From positions 1,550,001 through 1,614,000 of the forward strand of contig CP042279.1 in assembly GCA_007858575.1 (NCBI GenBank): a DNA stretch of 64,000 nucleotides, read 5' to 3'. The position numbers and the translations under genes are program-made. Under the pieces are notes generated by a model. It did no database searches and was not told the DNA's origin. It worked only from the letters and a program-made list of their open reading frames with translations. The DNA comes from Streptomyces sp. WAC08241. GTDB lineage: Bacteria; Actinomycetota; Actinomycetes; Streptomycetales; Streptomycetaceae. Position 1 is the stretch's first letter. Each line of letters starts with the position of its first letter. Shown here piece after piece: positions 9,746-19,959 of the stretch.

Positions 9746-10775
9746 ATGCGCCACCCCGCCCGCCTCGGCATCGCCCTCGCCCTCGTCCTCGCCACCGCCG
9801 GCTGCTCCTCGGCGGCCGTCGACGGCCCGGGGAAGGGCGCCGCCCCTCCGGCCGGGCCTCCGCCGAGACGGTCTCCTGACCAGTTGCGGCCGCCCGATCA
9901 CCCTCTCCGGACCCCCGAGCCGGGCCGTCGCCTCGACCAGACCTCGACCGAGACCCTGCTCGAACTCGGCCTCCAGGACCGGATGGCGGGCACGGCCAAC
10001 CTCAAGACGAAGATCCCCGCCCGGTACGGGGCCGCCTACGCCCGGGTCCCCGTCATCGCCCCGAAGATCGCCACCGGCGAACAACTGCGGGCCGCCACCC
10101 CCGACTTCGTCGTCGCCGGCTCCTCGGACCTCTACACCAAGGACCGGGCCGGCACCCGCGAGGAGCTGGACGCCCTGAAGGTCCCCACCTTCGTCAGCGC
10201 CGTCGACTGCCCGGAGCGGAACCCCGCCGGCCGGACCCCCTTCGAACTGCTCTTCTCCGACTACGAGAACCTGGGCCGGGCCTTCGGCGTCGAGGACCGG
10301 GCCGGCAGGCTCGCTGCCGACCAGCGCGCCGCGTGGCCGCGGCCGCGAAGACCGGCGCGAAGGCGCCCCGCGAGGAGGACCGGCCCACCGTGGTCTACCT
10401 CTACTCCGTCTTCAACGGCATGCCGTACGTGGCGGGCGGGACGAGCCTGCCCAGCGAGATGAGCCGGGTCATCGGCGCGAAGAACGCCTTCGACGACATC
10501 GCCGAGGACTGGCCGGAGGTCTCTGGGAGGAGGTCGCGAAGCGCGACCCGGACGTCATCGTGATCGGCGACCTCTCCGAGCGCGGCCGGCCCGGCGACAG
10601 CGCGGCCGAGAAGCGCGCCACGATGACCCGGCACCCGGTGATCTCCCGCCTGCCCGCCGTCCGCGACGACAGGATCATCGAGGTCCCGGGCATCGAACTG
10701 GACCCCTCGGTGCGCTCCGTGCACGCCCTCGGGCTCCTCGCGGACGGCATGGGGAAGCTCGGCCGTGCCCGCTGA
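9746..10775 (+). CDS. Metallophore-type ABC substrate-binding lipoprotein
   Basis: FecB/BtuF-fold binding protein of about 340 residues. MRHPARLGIALALVLATAGC is a lipoprotein signal with lipobox cysteine at residue 20. The mature part includes LDQTSTETLLELGLQDRMAG, TPDFVVAGSSDLYTKD, FNGMPYVAGGTSLPSEM and DLSERGRPGDSAAEKRA. This resembles the group labelled F420-0 ABC transporter substrate-binding protein, a name given by association, so the ligand is open. Frameshifts near 9880, 9935, 10330 and 10525. First gene of the plus-strand operon under the Zur-like palindrome. The permease GTG starts 11 bases inside its end. Confidence 0.85.
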
Positions 10776-12118
10776 CCCGACGACCCGCGAGAACCCGGTG
10801 TCCCCGGACTTCCCGCCGGGCTCCCCGACCCCGAAGGGCCTCACGAAGGACCTCGCGCCCCGCCGGACCTGCTGCTCCCGGCGGCCAGGGGTGGAAGGCG
10901 ACGGGGACGGGGCACCGGCCGACCCTCCCGGCCCCGCCCCGGACCCCCCGCGCGGCCCTCCCTCCCGGCCCCGCCCCGGGTCCTCACGCGCTCTTCCCTC
11001 GGGCCCCGCCCCGGACCCCCACGCGCCCCTCCCCTCCGGCCCCGCCCCGGGGCCCACCGCCCCCGCCCCTCCCGGCCCGGCCACACCCGCCTCTCCCGGC
11101 CCCACCGCACCCCTCCCTCCCGCGCGGGTCCTCTCCTCTTCCTGCTCGCCGCCGGCGTCCTCGCCGGCTCGGTCGCGGCGGCCGTGCGCATCGGCACCGC
11201 CGACGTCGCGTGGTCCGGCCTCGCCCGCGCCCTCGGCACCCGACTCGGCCTGGACGTCGAGCCGTTGCCCCCGCTGATCGACTCCCTCGTCTGGGACCTG
11301 CGGCTGCCGCGCGTCCTGATGGCCGCCCTCGTCGGCGCCTCGCTCGCCGTCTGCGGCACGGTCCTCCAGGCGGTCACCCGCAACGCGCTCGCCGACCCCT
11401 ATCTGCTCGGCGTCTCCTCGGGCGCCTCGACCGGGGCCGTCGCCGTGATCGTCCTCGGCGTGGGCGCGGGCACCCTCGGGATCACCGGCGGCGCGCTCCT
11501 CGGAGCGCTGCTCTCCTTCGGGCTGCTCCTGCTGCTCCTGCGGCGCACCGGACTCGACTCGGTCCGCATCGTCCTGACCGGCGTCGTCGTCGGCCAGCTC
11601 TTCGCCGCGCTGACCTCGCTCGTCCTGATGGCCTCGGCGGACGCGGACACCACCCGGGCCGTCACCCACTGGCTGCTCGGCTCGATGGCGCCCGCCCGCT
11701 GGGACACCGTCGTGGTCTGCGCCGTCGTCACCCCGCTGGGCCTGGTGGCCGCGTGGTTGTGCGCGAACGCCCTGGACGGGCTCGCGTTCGGCGCCGACAC
11801 CGCCGCCTCCCTCGGCATCGGCGTACGGCACACCCGGCTGCTGCTGCTCGTCGTCACGGCCGTCCTGACCGCCGTGGCCGTGGCCACCGTCGGCGCCATC
11901 GGCTTCGTCGGCCTGATCGTCCCCCACGGGTGCGGTTCCTCGTGGGCCCCACGCACCGGGTGCTCCTGCCGTACGCGGCCTCGCCGGCGCGGTGTTCCTG
12001 GTGTGGACCGACGCGCTCGCCCGGATCGCCTTCGCCCCCGCGAGGTCCCGGTCGGCGTGATCACCGCCCTGCTGGGCGTCCCGCTCTTCCTCCTCGTCCT
12101 GCGCAGGCGGGGTGAGCT

Positions 12119-12122
<4 letters not shown>
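10765..12122 (+). CDS. FecCD-type ABC permease with long Pro-rich N-terminus
   Basis: BtuC/FecCD permease for iron-siderophore, cobalamin or related ligands. The core carries the family signature regions DLRLPRVLMAALVGASLAVC, LQAVTRNALADPYLLGVSSG and GAIGFVGLIVPH, with about nine to ten membrane helices. The core is normal but GTG 10765 opens ~125 extra residues dominated by repeated PSGPAPDP/PGPAP units. That extension is unusual for the family and may be overextended by frameshifts near 10860 and 11135. A start near 11150 would give a standard-length protein. The end overlaps the ATPase start as GTGA (12119-12122). Confidence 0.85.
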
Positions 12123-12894
<772 letters not shown>

Positions 12895-12906
<12 letters not shown>

Positions 12907-12950
12907 GAACCCCTTCGGTACGAACCCCTTCCGTAAGAACCCCTTCCCGG
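12895..12950 (+). repeat. 15-bp tandem repeat, 3.7 copies
   Basis: CCCCTTCCGTAAGAA (12895-12909), CCCCTTCGGTACGAA (12910-12924), CCCCTTCCGTAAGAA (12925-12939) and a partial copy to 12950. The first copy holds the ATPase stop codon, and the array ends 12 bases before the next ATG. It may modulate translation or be a regulatory binding array; nothing known matches. Confidence 0.7.
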
Positions 12951-12962
12951 AAAAGGAAACCC

Positions 12963-13815
12963 ATGAGCGGAACGCGAACCACCCCCACCACACCCACATC
13001 CACCACCACCGCACCGTCCGTCGACGCGCTCGTCGAGGAGGTCCTCGCGGGCGTCCACGGCCCGCCGCCCGCCGAGACCGTCGCGACCAGCGTCTTCTGG
13101 ATCCACCACGGCACCCGCCTGGCCGGCGGCGACACCACCTACCTCAACCAGTACGTGCTCGTCCGCCTCGGCGGCTCCTTCGGCGGCTGCGCCTTCGAGG
13201 CCGGGGACATCGACCCCGCGATCTGCCGGGAGGCCTCCGGCACCCCGCTCGACGTCCTGCTGCGCGAGGCCCCCGCCCGCTGCGGATCGCCGCCCTGGAC
13301 GCCTACCTCTCCGAGGCCCGGCCCCACCGCGCCGCCGAGGACGCCGAGCCCGTCGTCCTCCCCGCCGGCACCCCCGAGGTCTGGGCCCGGGCCCGCGACG
13401 CGGCCATCGCGGGCCTCCTCGACATCGCGCCGGGCGCCGGGTCGGCCTCATCGGTGTCGTCAACCCCTGGTCGCGGCCATCCGCGAGCGCGGCGGCACCC
13501 CCTGCCCTGCGACTTCAACCTGAAGGCCACCCAGTGGGGCGACCCCGTCACCACCGACATGCACGAGGTCCTCGACCGCGCCGAGGCCGTCGTCGCCACC
13601 GGCATGACCCTCGGCAACGGCTCGTTCGACACCATCCTGGAGCGCTGTCGCACCCGGGGCGTCCCGCTCGTCGTCTACGCGCAGTCCGGCAGCGCCGTCG
13701 CCCGCGCCTTCTCGGCTCGGGCGTCACCGCCCTCTCCGCCGAGCCGTTCCCCTTCTCCCAGTTCAGCGCCGAGGAAACGATCCTGTACCGCTACCGGACG
13801 GCGGCCGGCACGTGA
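12963..13815 (+). CDS. PF04016/DUF364-like Rossmann-domain protein
   Basis: About 283 residues. The first ~95 (SVDALVEEVLAGVHGPPPAE, VATSVFWIHHGTRLAGGDTT) resemble the enolase-N-like first domain of the PF04016 (DUF364, 'putative heavy-metal chelation') group. The second half is Rossmann-like, with DIAPGARVGLIGVVNPLV, DRAEAVVATGMTLGNGSFDT and RCRTRGVPLVVYAQSGSAVA. The threonine of VATGMTLGNGS is a typical conserved motif. ATG 12963 has AAAAGGA upstream. Stop overlaps the kinase GTG (GTGA). The family has no established reaction, and its linkage to metal uptake genes fits a role in metal-ligand chemistry. Frameshifts near 13277, 13440, 13470 and 13712. Confidence 0.75.
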
Positions 13816-14902
13816 CGCCCACGTCCCGCCCGGAAACGTCCCGCCCGGAAACGGCCCACCCGACGACGGCCCTCCCGGAGGCGACCCGTCCGGCGCCCGC
13901 CCACCCCCGCACCGGCACCGGATCCGCCCCCGCCACCACGGCGAACTCCTCCAGGGCGTCTTCCTCGACGCCTCCGGGCGCCGGTGCGCCGGCCTGGTCA
14001 CCCTCCCCCTGGACGGCCCCGGCAGCGCCGCCGTGTTCGTCCCTCGGCCGGGCACCCCGCCCGAGGCGGTCGCCGTCGTCCCCGCGGGCCGCACCAAGGC
14101 GGCCGGGGCCGCCGCCCTCGCCGTGGCGGAGTGCGCGCGGCGCACCGGCCTCCCGGCCTGCGGCGGGAGGTGCGGCTCACCGGCGACATCCCGGTGGGCC
14201 TGGGCATGGGCAGCTCCACCAGCGACGTCCTCGCCACCCTGCGCGCGGTCGCGGACGCGTACGGGCTGCGGCTCGACCCCGCCACCACCGCCCGGCTCGC
14301 CGTACGCGCCGAGACCGCCTCCGACCCGCTGATGCTCGACGGCCGCCCCGTCCTCTTCGCCCAGCGCGAGGGCCGCGTCCTGGAGACCCTCGGCCCCGCC
14401 CTGCCCCCGCTGACCGTCGTGGGCTGCGCCTCGGCGGGGCGCGCCCGTCGACACCCTGTCCCTGCCCGTACGCGATCCCGAGGACGCCGACGAGGCGGAC
14501 GTACGGGCCGGGGAGCGACTGCGGGCGCTGCTGCGCCGGGCGGTCGCCGCCGGGGACGCGCGCCTGCTCGGCGCGGTCGCCACCGCCAGCGCCCGCCGGG
14601 GCCAACGGGCCCTCGGCCACCCCGAGTTCGACGCCCTGACCGGCATCGCCCGGCGGGCCGGGGCGGTCGGGGTGCAGATCGCGCACAGCGGCGCCGTGGC
14701 GGGCGTCCTCTTCGACCCGGCCGCCCCCGGCCCGCACCGCCGCGTGGACGCCTGCCTGCGCGCCCTGGACGCCCACGGCATCCCCGTCACCCGGACCTTC
14801 ACCACCAGCAAGGAGCTCCCGCATGGACCAGCACGTCGCGGAGTCGATCGGCCGGCCGGACCTCATACGGCTCGACGACCGGCTCGTCTGTCTGCGCTTT
14901 GA
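13812..14902 (+). CDS. GHMP kinase, PduX-like (L-Thr/L-Ser kinase family)
   Basis: A GHMP-fold ATP-dependent kinase. After ~45 low-complexity residues (MTPTSRPETSRPETAHPTTA) come RHHGELLQGVFLDASGRR, corresponding to the GEL-x-QG motif of PduX, and the ATP loop DIPVGLGMGSSTSDVLATLR, close to the PduX P-V-G-x-G-M-x-S-S-T-A-D pattern. The C-terminal region has HSGAVAGVLFDP. PduX makes L-threonine phosphate for cobalamin; here the neighbour is a CysK/SbnA-type enzyme, so phosphoserine or phosphothreonine as an activated substrate is the natural inference. The frame continues to 14902, ~80 bases into the next gene. Frameshifts near 13925, 14163 and 14440. Confidence 0.78.
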
Positions 14903-15836
14903 GACGATGAAGGCGGTGTCCGCGCTCGCCGCCGTGCGCCACCTGCTCGACACCCGGGCGGTCCGCCCGGGGACACCCTCGTCGACAGCTCCAGCGGCAT
15001 CTACGCGTACGCCCTCGCCCTGGCCTGCCACCGCTACGGCATGCGCTGCCACATCGTCGGCTCGACGACCGTCGACCACACCCTCGCCGTCCAGCTCGCC
15101 GTCCTCGGGGCGACCCTGGAGCGGATGGAGCCCTGCGACGACCTGAAGCTCGACCAGAAGCGGCGGGTGGAGCGGATCCACGAGATCCTCGCCGCCCACC
15201 CCGAGTACCACTGGATGCGGCAGTACCACGACGACGTCCACTACCTCGGCTACCGGGCCGTCGCCGACCGGATCCGCGAGGCGCTCGGCACCGAGCGGCT
15301 CACCGTCGTCGGCGGGTCGGCTCCGGCGCCTCCACGGGCGCCCTCGCCCGCTACCTGCGCGAGGCCCCCGGGGCGGGGCGGACGTCGAACTCGTCGGCGT
15401 CCAGCCGTACGGCAGCGTCACCTTCGGCTCCGCGCACGTCTCCGACCCCGAGATCATCATCGCCGGGATCGGCAGCTCCATCCCCTTCGGGAACGTCTCC
15501 CACGAGCCGTACGACACCCTGCACTGGATCTCCTTCGACGCCGCCCTCGCCGGCGGCGTCGACCTGCTGCGGCGGCACGCCGTCTTCGCGGGCCTGTCCA
15601 CCGGCGCCGGCTACCTCGCGGCCCGCCACGAACGCGACCGCGCCCCCGGCCGCACGGTCCTCTTCGTCGCCGCCGACACCGGACACCGCTACGTCGACAC
15701 GGTCCACGCCCGGCACGGCGGGGCCGCCCGGATCGAGGACCTCGCCCCGCGCGAGGTGACCGACCGGAACGACCTCGCCCTGCCGTGGTCCCGGATGCGC
15801 TGGAACCGAGGCCCGGCCCCGGAGGGAAGCCTCTGA
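14823..15836 (+). CDS. SbnA/CysK-like PLP-dependent synthase
   Basis: Fold-type II PLP enzyme of the cysteine-synthase family, ~337 residues. MDQHVAESIGRPDLIRL leads to FETMKAVSALAAVRHLL, whose lysine (K30) takes the place of the PLP Schiff-base lysine. SSSGIYAYALALACHRYGM is the substrate loop, but the Asn normal in this S-G-N position is Ile. VGSGASTGALARYLREA is the phosphate cradle. SbnA of staphylococci joins O-phosphoserine and glutamate in staphyloferrin B synthesis, and an upstream kinase gene makes an analogous beta-replacement likely. RBS AAGGAG lies inside the kinase gene. Frameshifts near 14975, 15318 and 15370. Last gene of the Zur-linked operon. Confidence 0.8.
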
Positions 15837-15910
15837 CACCCGCCGCGCGCGCGGCGCCGGAAGACACATGCGTCGACAACGCCCCCGGCACCCGGCAGAG
15901 TCGGCCGCCC

Positions 15911-16020
15911 ATGGCGAGCGGCGAGCTGTGGACCCGCGAGACCGCCGAACGCTACGACGCCGAGGAGACTGGATGTCCTCGGCCGCCGCCCTCGGACCGA
16001 CCCTCGACCTCCTCGACTAA
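15911..16020 (+). pseudogene. Methyltransferase N-terminal remnant
   Basis: ATG 15911 opens SGELWTRETAERYDAEE and, after one restored G, MSSAAALGPTLDLLD then TAA. This matches the first ~35 residues of streptomycete class I SAM methyltransferases (W-x-R-x-T-A-E-R-Y-D, then a G-P-T-x-D-x-L segment just before the SAM motif). The SAM-binding glycine motif and everything after it are absent, replaced by the neighbouring minus-strand gene. A decayed or truncated copy seems likelier than a real 36-aa gene. Confidence 0.6.
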
Positions 16021-16050
16021 GTCGCCGCCTGCTGCGGACGGATCTCCGAC

Positions 16051-17088
16051 TCAGGTCACCAGGACGCGTCCACCGGATCGAGCGGAGCCCGCAGCGCGCC
16101 CGGTCGTGCTCCCAGGACTCCAGGACGTGGGCCCCGAGCCGGTCCTCCAGGAAACCCGTCGCCGCGATGCCGAGGGCGACGTCGGGCGCGAGGTCCGGCT
16201 CGTCCTCCAGGAGGCCGCCCACGGCCTCCCGGCGCACCAGTTGCTCGTGGACGGCATCGGCCTCCACGTGCTCGTCGTAGTACCGCTCCGCCGCCGGCCC
16301 CGCACCCGTCCGCCGCATCGCCTCGACGAGCCGGGCGGCGGCCGGCGGCGAGGTCACCTCGACGACGGCGAAGTGCCCCACGAGCGCGCCGCGCAGCCGC
16401 CGGTGGAGGGCGAGCAGGGTCGACAGGTTCACGGCCGCCAGCGTCTCGGCCCCGACCGCGTCCACGTACCGCCCGTACTCCGGGTCGAGCCCCAGGTCCA
16501 CCATCAGCTCGGCGTAGAGCCGCTCGTGCATGCGGTCGGCGCGCCCGCAGCCGAACTCGTCGTACTCGATCGCGACCATCGCCGCCTTGGCGCGGCCGCG
16601 CAGCCGGGGATCACCCAGAGGTACGGGTCGGCCTCCCGCAACTGCGACACGGAGCGGAGCGCCGCGTACTCCCGCACCTGCCACCGCTCTCCCCGCGAGG
16701 CGAGGAACGCGGAGACGCCGGTGGCCTCGGCGGGCTCCACCAGGAGGGCGCTCAGCTCCTCGTCCACGTCCCCGTGGTGCCGGCAGTCGTGGCGCAGCGC
16801 GCTCTCGAAGCAGTGCTCCAGGAGCGCCCGGGTCCTGAGCAGGTGCGGGTCCCATTCGAGGGTGTCGGAGACCCCGTCGTACCCCCGGTAGTGCAGGGCG
16901 TAGCAGAGGTGCAGCGCGAGCTGGAGGTCCTCGCCGTAGGGGTCGCAGCGCGCGATCTCCGGGCCGTCGGGCAGCGCCCCGGGGTCGCCGAGCAGCCGTC
17001 GCCGGACTGCCCGCGACACCTCGCCGCGGGCCTCGGGTACCTCGGGCGCGCCGGAGGCCGTACGGAGGATCTGCGGGGCGGCGGTCAT
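16051..17088 (-). CDS. Iron-containing redox enzyme family (heme-oxygenase-like fold)
   Basis: ~345 residues, MTAAPQILRTASGAPEVPEA at the start. The central helices carry DLQLALHLCYALHYRGYDGV, LEHCFESALRHDCRHHGDVD, EYDEFGCGRADRMHERLYAE and ERYYDEHVEADAVHEQLV, with Glu/His spacing like the heme-oxygenase-like diiron oxidases annotated as iron-containing redox enzymes. Physiological substrate unknown. ATG 17088 overlaps the CDGSH stop (ATGA). Such genes are commonly found beside CDGSH and HemK2-type genes in streptomycetes, as here. Frameshifts near 16600 and 16075; the exact C-terminus (TGA 16051-16053) depends on the second. Confidence 0.82.
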
Positions 17089-17269
17089 GGGGTCGGGTCC
17101 TCCGGGGAGTCGGCCGCCGGGCGGGGCGCCGCTGCCGGTGGCGGTGGCTGGTGTCGCAGAACGGGGCCCGCTTGCTGCGCCGGCACGTGCACAGGGCGAC
17201 CACCGGCCGCTCGCAGTGCCGCACCGATCCGTCGGGCATCACGACGTCCACCGGCCCCTCGACGAGCAT
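17085..17269 (-). CDS. CDGSH iron-sulfur domain protein
   Basis: Short protein with CTCRRSKRAPFCDTSH, the full C-x-C-x2-S-x3-P-x-C-D-x-S-H ligand set of a [2Fe-2S] CDGSH domain (three Cys, one His). MLVEGPVDVVMPDGSVRHCE precedes it. The frame stays open upstream (DPSPALDDGP), as in longer homologues, so the true start may lie 30-60 bases further out; I found no convincing earlier start codon. One restored base near 17100 gives the end PPEDPTP and a TGA overlapping the next ATG. Electron-transfer partner of the redox enzyme is a reasonable inference. Confidence 0.82.
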
Positions 17270-17466
17270 CGGCCCGTCGTCCAGGGCCGGACTAGGGTCG
17301 GCGCGCTCCGCGCGGGATCTTCCGTCCGCACTGGGGGCGCGGCCCCGGGCCGTGGGTCCGGGGAAGGGACATCACACACCACCCATCGGATATCTCGTTT
17401 CCTCTGCTGCGGCTGCCCCGCCGGACCGCGCCCATGCGCGGGCGGTGCGGCGGGAGGGGCTGGGGG

Positions 17467-18184
17467 TCACGCGCGGGACGCGCGGATCACGACGAGGTCC
17501 TCGGTGCGCGTCCCGGGTGGGACGAGCCCCGGGCGGCGAACCAGTCCTCGCGGGAGGCCATGACCGGGCCGAAGGGCTGGACGAGGCGGTCGGCGACCCG
17601 GGCGCGCAGCCCGGCCCGCCGGAGCCCGTCCAGGGTGGCGGTGACGCCGGAGAGCGACGACTGCACGACGAGCAGCGTCCCCGAGGAGGTGAGCAGCCGG
17701 GGCACCCGCTCGCAGACCCGGTCGAGGAGGAGCCGCCCGTCCGTCCCCGCGTCCCAGGCGCGCCTCCTGCCGCGGGCGGGCAGCGCGGGGTCCTCACAGG
17801 CACGTACGGCGGGTTCACGGTGATCAGGTCGAAGCGCTCGTGCGCCACCGGGGCCTCCAGGTCGCCCCGGAGGAGCCGCACCCGGCAGCGGTGCCGGAGC
17901 GCGTTGAGACGGGCCGTGGTGACGGCCGCGCGGGAGATGTCCACGGCGGTGGCCCGCGTGCCCCGCAGGGCGGAGGCGACCGCGACGACACCGGTCCCGG
18001 TGCACAGGTCGAGCGACCGCATGCCGCTCCGGAACTCCTCGCGCCCCAGGTTCGCGAGCAGCAGCGCCGTGTCCCCCTGGGGCGCGTACACCCCGGGGAG
18101 CCGGTAGACGCGCGGCGTGTCCGCCGACGCGTACCGGAGCGGGACCGCGAAGCCCTCGTCGGTGGAAGGGGTCACCTGGGTCAC
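17467..18184 (-). CDS. HemK2/MTQ2-type protein methyltransferase
   Basis: SAM-dependent methyltransferase of ~238 residues. SLDLCTGTGVVAVASALRG is the SAM loop, ATAVDISRAAVTTARLNAL the acidic strand, and LITVNPPYVPVRTP the NPPY motif of glutamine N5/N6 methyltransferases. It is shorter than PrmC and lacks its N-terminal domain, matching the HemK2/MTQ2 group. GTG 18184 begins VTQVTPSTDEGFAVPLRY. The end FAARGLVPPGTRTEDLVVI needs frame repair. It lies upstream of the CDGSH and redox genes on the same strand, a recurrent trio whose joint role is not known. Confidence 0.8.
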
Positions 18185-18291
18185 AGCGGTCCCCTCCCGT
18201 CCGGAGCGGGGCGCCGGGGGCCCGAGCACGCGGCCCGCCGGTGCGGGCGCCTTCTCGGAAATCCTCGCCGAGATCCTCATGGTCCCGCTCC

Positions 18292-18535
18292 TCAGCGGCC
18301 CTGGTCCCGCTCGGACTGCTCCGGCGGCTGCCAGGAGTCCCGCTTCGCCTCGGCCGCCGGGGCTGCGACACGCCGGGGCCTGCCTCCGCCGGGCCACCCG
18401 TCGGGAACCCCACCAGAACGCGCCGAGGAGCAGGGCCGCCACCACGATTCCGACCACGATCAGCAGGAGCGAGGAGGAGCCTTCGGCGGCCAGGATGGAG
18501 GAGCGGTGCGGCGGCGGGGGAGAGGAGAGATACAT
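18292..18535 (-). CDS. DUF6479 small membrane protein
   Basis: About 80 residues. MYLSSPPPPHRSSILAAEGS is followed by one membrane helix (LLLIVVGIVVAALLLGAFWW), a basic stop-transfer GSRRVARRR, and a cytoplasmic tail that, after frame repair, reads RDSWQPPEQSERDQGR and ends at TGA 18292-18294. This layout is that of the streptomycete DUF6479 family. Function unknown. It stands alone between the methyltransferase and the LLM oxidoreductase. Confidence 0.72.
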
Positions 18536-18638
18536 GATCGCCCTTCCTGTCGGAGACGGGGCAGTTCGTTCGGAACGGCGGCTACCCTCGCGGAGAAGAT
18601 CCATTCGCTCACGGTCGGTGCCCCGTCCCCGCCCGTTC

Positions 18639-19601
18639 TCAGAGTTCGCGCAGGGCCGGGAGGAGTTCCTTCTCCGCCCAGCGCAGGAACGGCTCCTGGT
18701 GCTCGCCGCCGATCTGGACGAGGGCCAGCTCGGTGAACCCGGCCTCGGCGTAGGGGCGGGCCGCCTCCACGAACGCGTCGACGTCGTCGCCGCACGGGAT
18801 GTTCTCCGCCACGTCCTCGGGCCGGACCGTCTCGGTGGCCTGGGCGAACCCGGAGGGCAGCGGAAGCTCGGAGTTGACGCCCCAGCCGCCCAGCGACCAG
18901 CGGAACTGGTCGTGGGCGCGCGCCACCGCCGCCTCCCGGTCGGGGTCGTAGCAGACCGGCACCTGGCCGACGCGCGGCTTGCCCGCGCCGCCGTGCGCGT
19001 CGAAGGCGTCGAGCAGCTCCCCTTCGGCTCCGTGGCGATCACCAGGTCCGCCCGGCGCCCGGCGACCTTGCAGGAGTGCGGGCCCGAGACGGCGATCCCG
19101 ATGGGCGGGGAGTGTCGGGGACGTCCCACAGCTTGGCGTTCTCGACCTGGAAGTGGGTCCCGCGGTGGGTCACGTACTCGCCGGAGAACAGGTCGCGGAT
19201 GATCCCGGCGGCCTCGTCCAGCATCTCCAGGCGGACGCCGGCCGAGGGCCAGCCCGCGCCGACGACGTGCTCGTTCAGGATCTCGCCCGAGCCGAGGCCG
19301 AGCCGGAACCGGCCCTCGGAGAGGAGCTGCACGGTCGCCGCCTTCGCGCCACGACCGCGGGGTGGTAGCGGAAGGTCGGACAGGTCACGTACGTCATCAG
19401 CGGGATGCGGGAGGTCGCCTGCGCCGCGGCCCCCAGGACGCTCCACGCGTACGGGGCGTGGCCCTGGGAGTCCAGCCACGGGAAGGAGTGGTCCGAGATC
19501 ACGGAGAAGTCGAACCCGACGCGTTCCGCCTCGACCACGTGCCCCACCAGCTCACGGGGCCCGGCCTGCTCGGTCATCATCGTGTAGCCGATCTGCATCA
19601 T
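18639..19601 (-). CDS. F420-dependent LLM-class oxidoreductase (TIGR03557-like)
   Basis: TIM-barrel flavin/F420 oxidoreductase of ~320 residues. MMQIGYTMMTEQAGPRELV starts it, followed by VEAERVGFDFSVISDHSFPW, LLSEGRFRLGLGSGEILNEH (the conserved LLM G-S-G-E region), PIGIAVSGPHSCKVAGRRAD and a C-terminal GFTELALVQIGGEHQEPFLR. Residue pattern is that of the F420-dependent glucose-6-phosphate-dehydrogenase-like subgroup; its real substrate is not predictable. ATG-ATG at 19601/19598 is the chosen start, although no strong ribosome site precedes it and the frame is open upstream. Frameshifts near 19020, 19115 and 19349. Confidence 0.82.
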
Positions 19602-19959
19602 GCCGGGCGACTTGCCGCGAACACGCTCCTTGAAACGGGCATGCCGGGCACTTCTCCCGATGGCGGCCGGAAGCGCGTTCGGTGGCCGGAAAGGGGTGCG
19701 ACCGGCGGAAATGGGTGTCGGCCCCGATGTGGACGGGTGGGGTCCCGGGGACGGTGGGATGGAGGAGCACCCGGCGAGCAGGTTGCCGCGCCGACGCACG
19801 GAGCGCGGGTCCGGCCGGCGGCGCCGGTGTTCCGGGCCACGGCACGAACGGAGTCCGCGCCCATGACACGTCCTCCCCGCCGGCCGGGTCCCCACCGGTC
19901 GAACCCCCACCCCCACCCGTCCGTCTCCCACCCGTCCGTCCCCGCCCGGCGGGACCGCC
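19602..19959. other. Intergenic region, nothing clear
   Basis: 358 bases between divergent genes. Open frames here have biased, low-complexity translations and no ribosome sites. I see no convincing operator or hairpin. The promoters of the LLM and SLC13 genes presumably lie here. Confidence 0.5.

Noticed and set aside
10870..11140. Pro-rich repeats as a separate minus-strand gene
   Set aside because: The minus-strand frame (Gly/Arg-rich) lacks a domain; the repeats are better explained as the permease extension or spacer.
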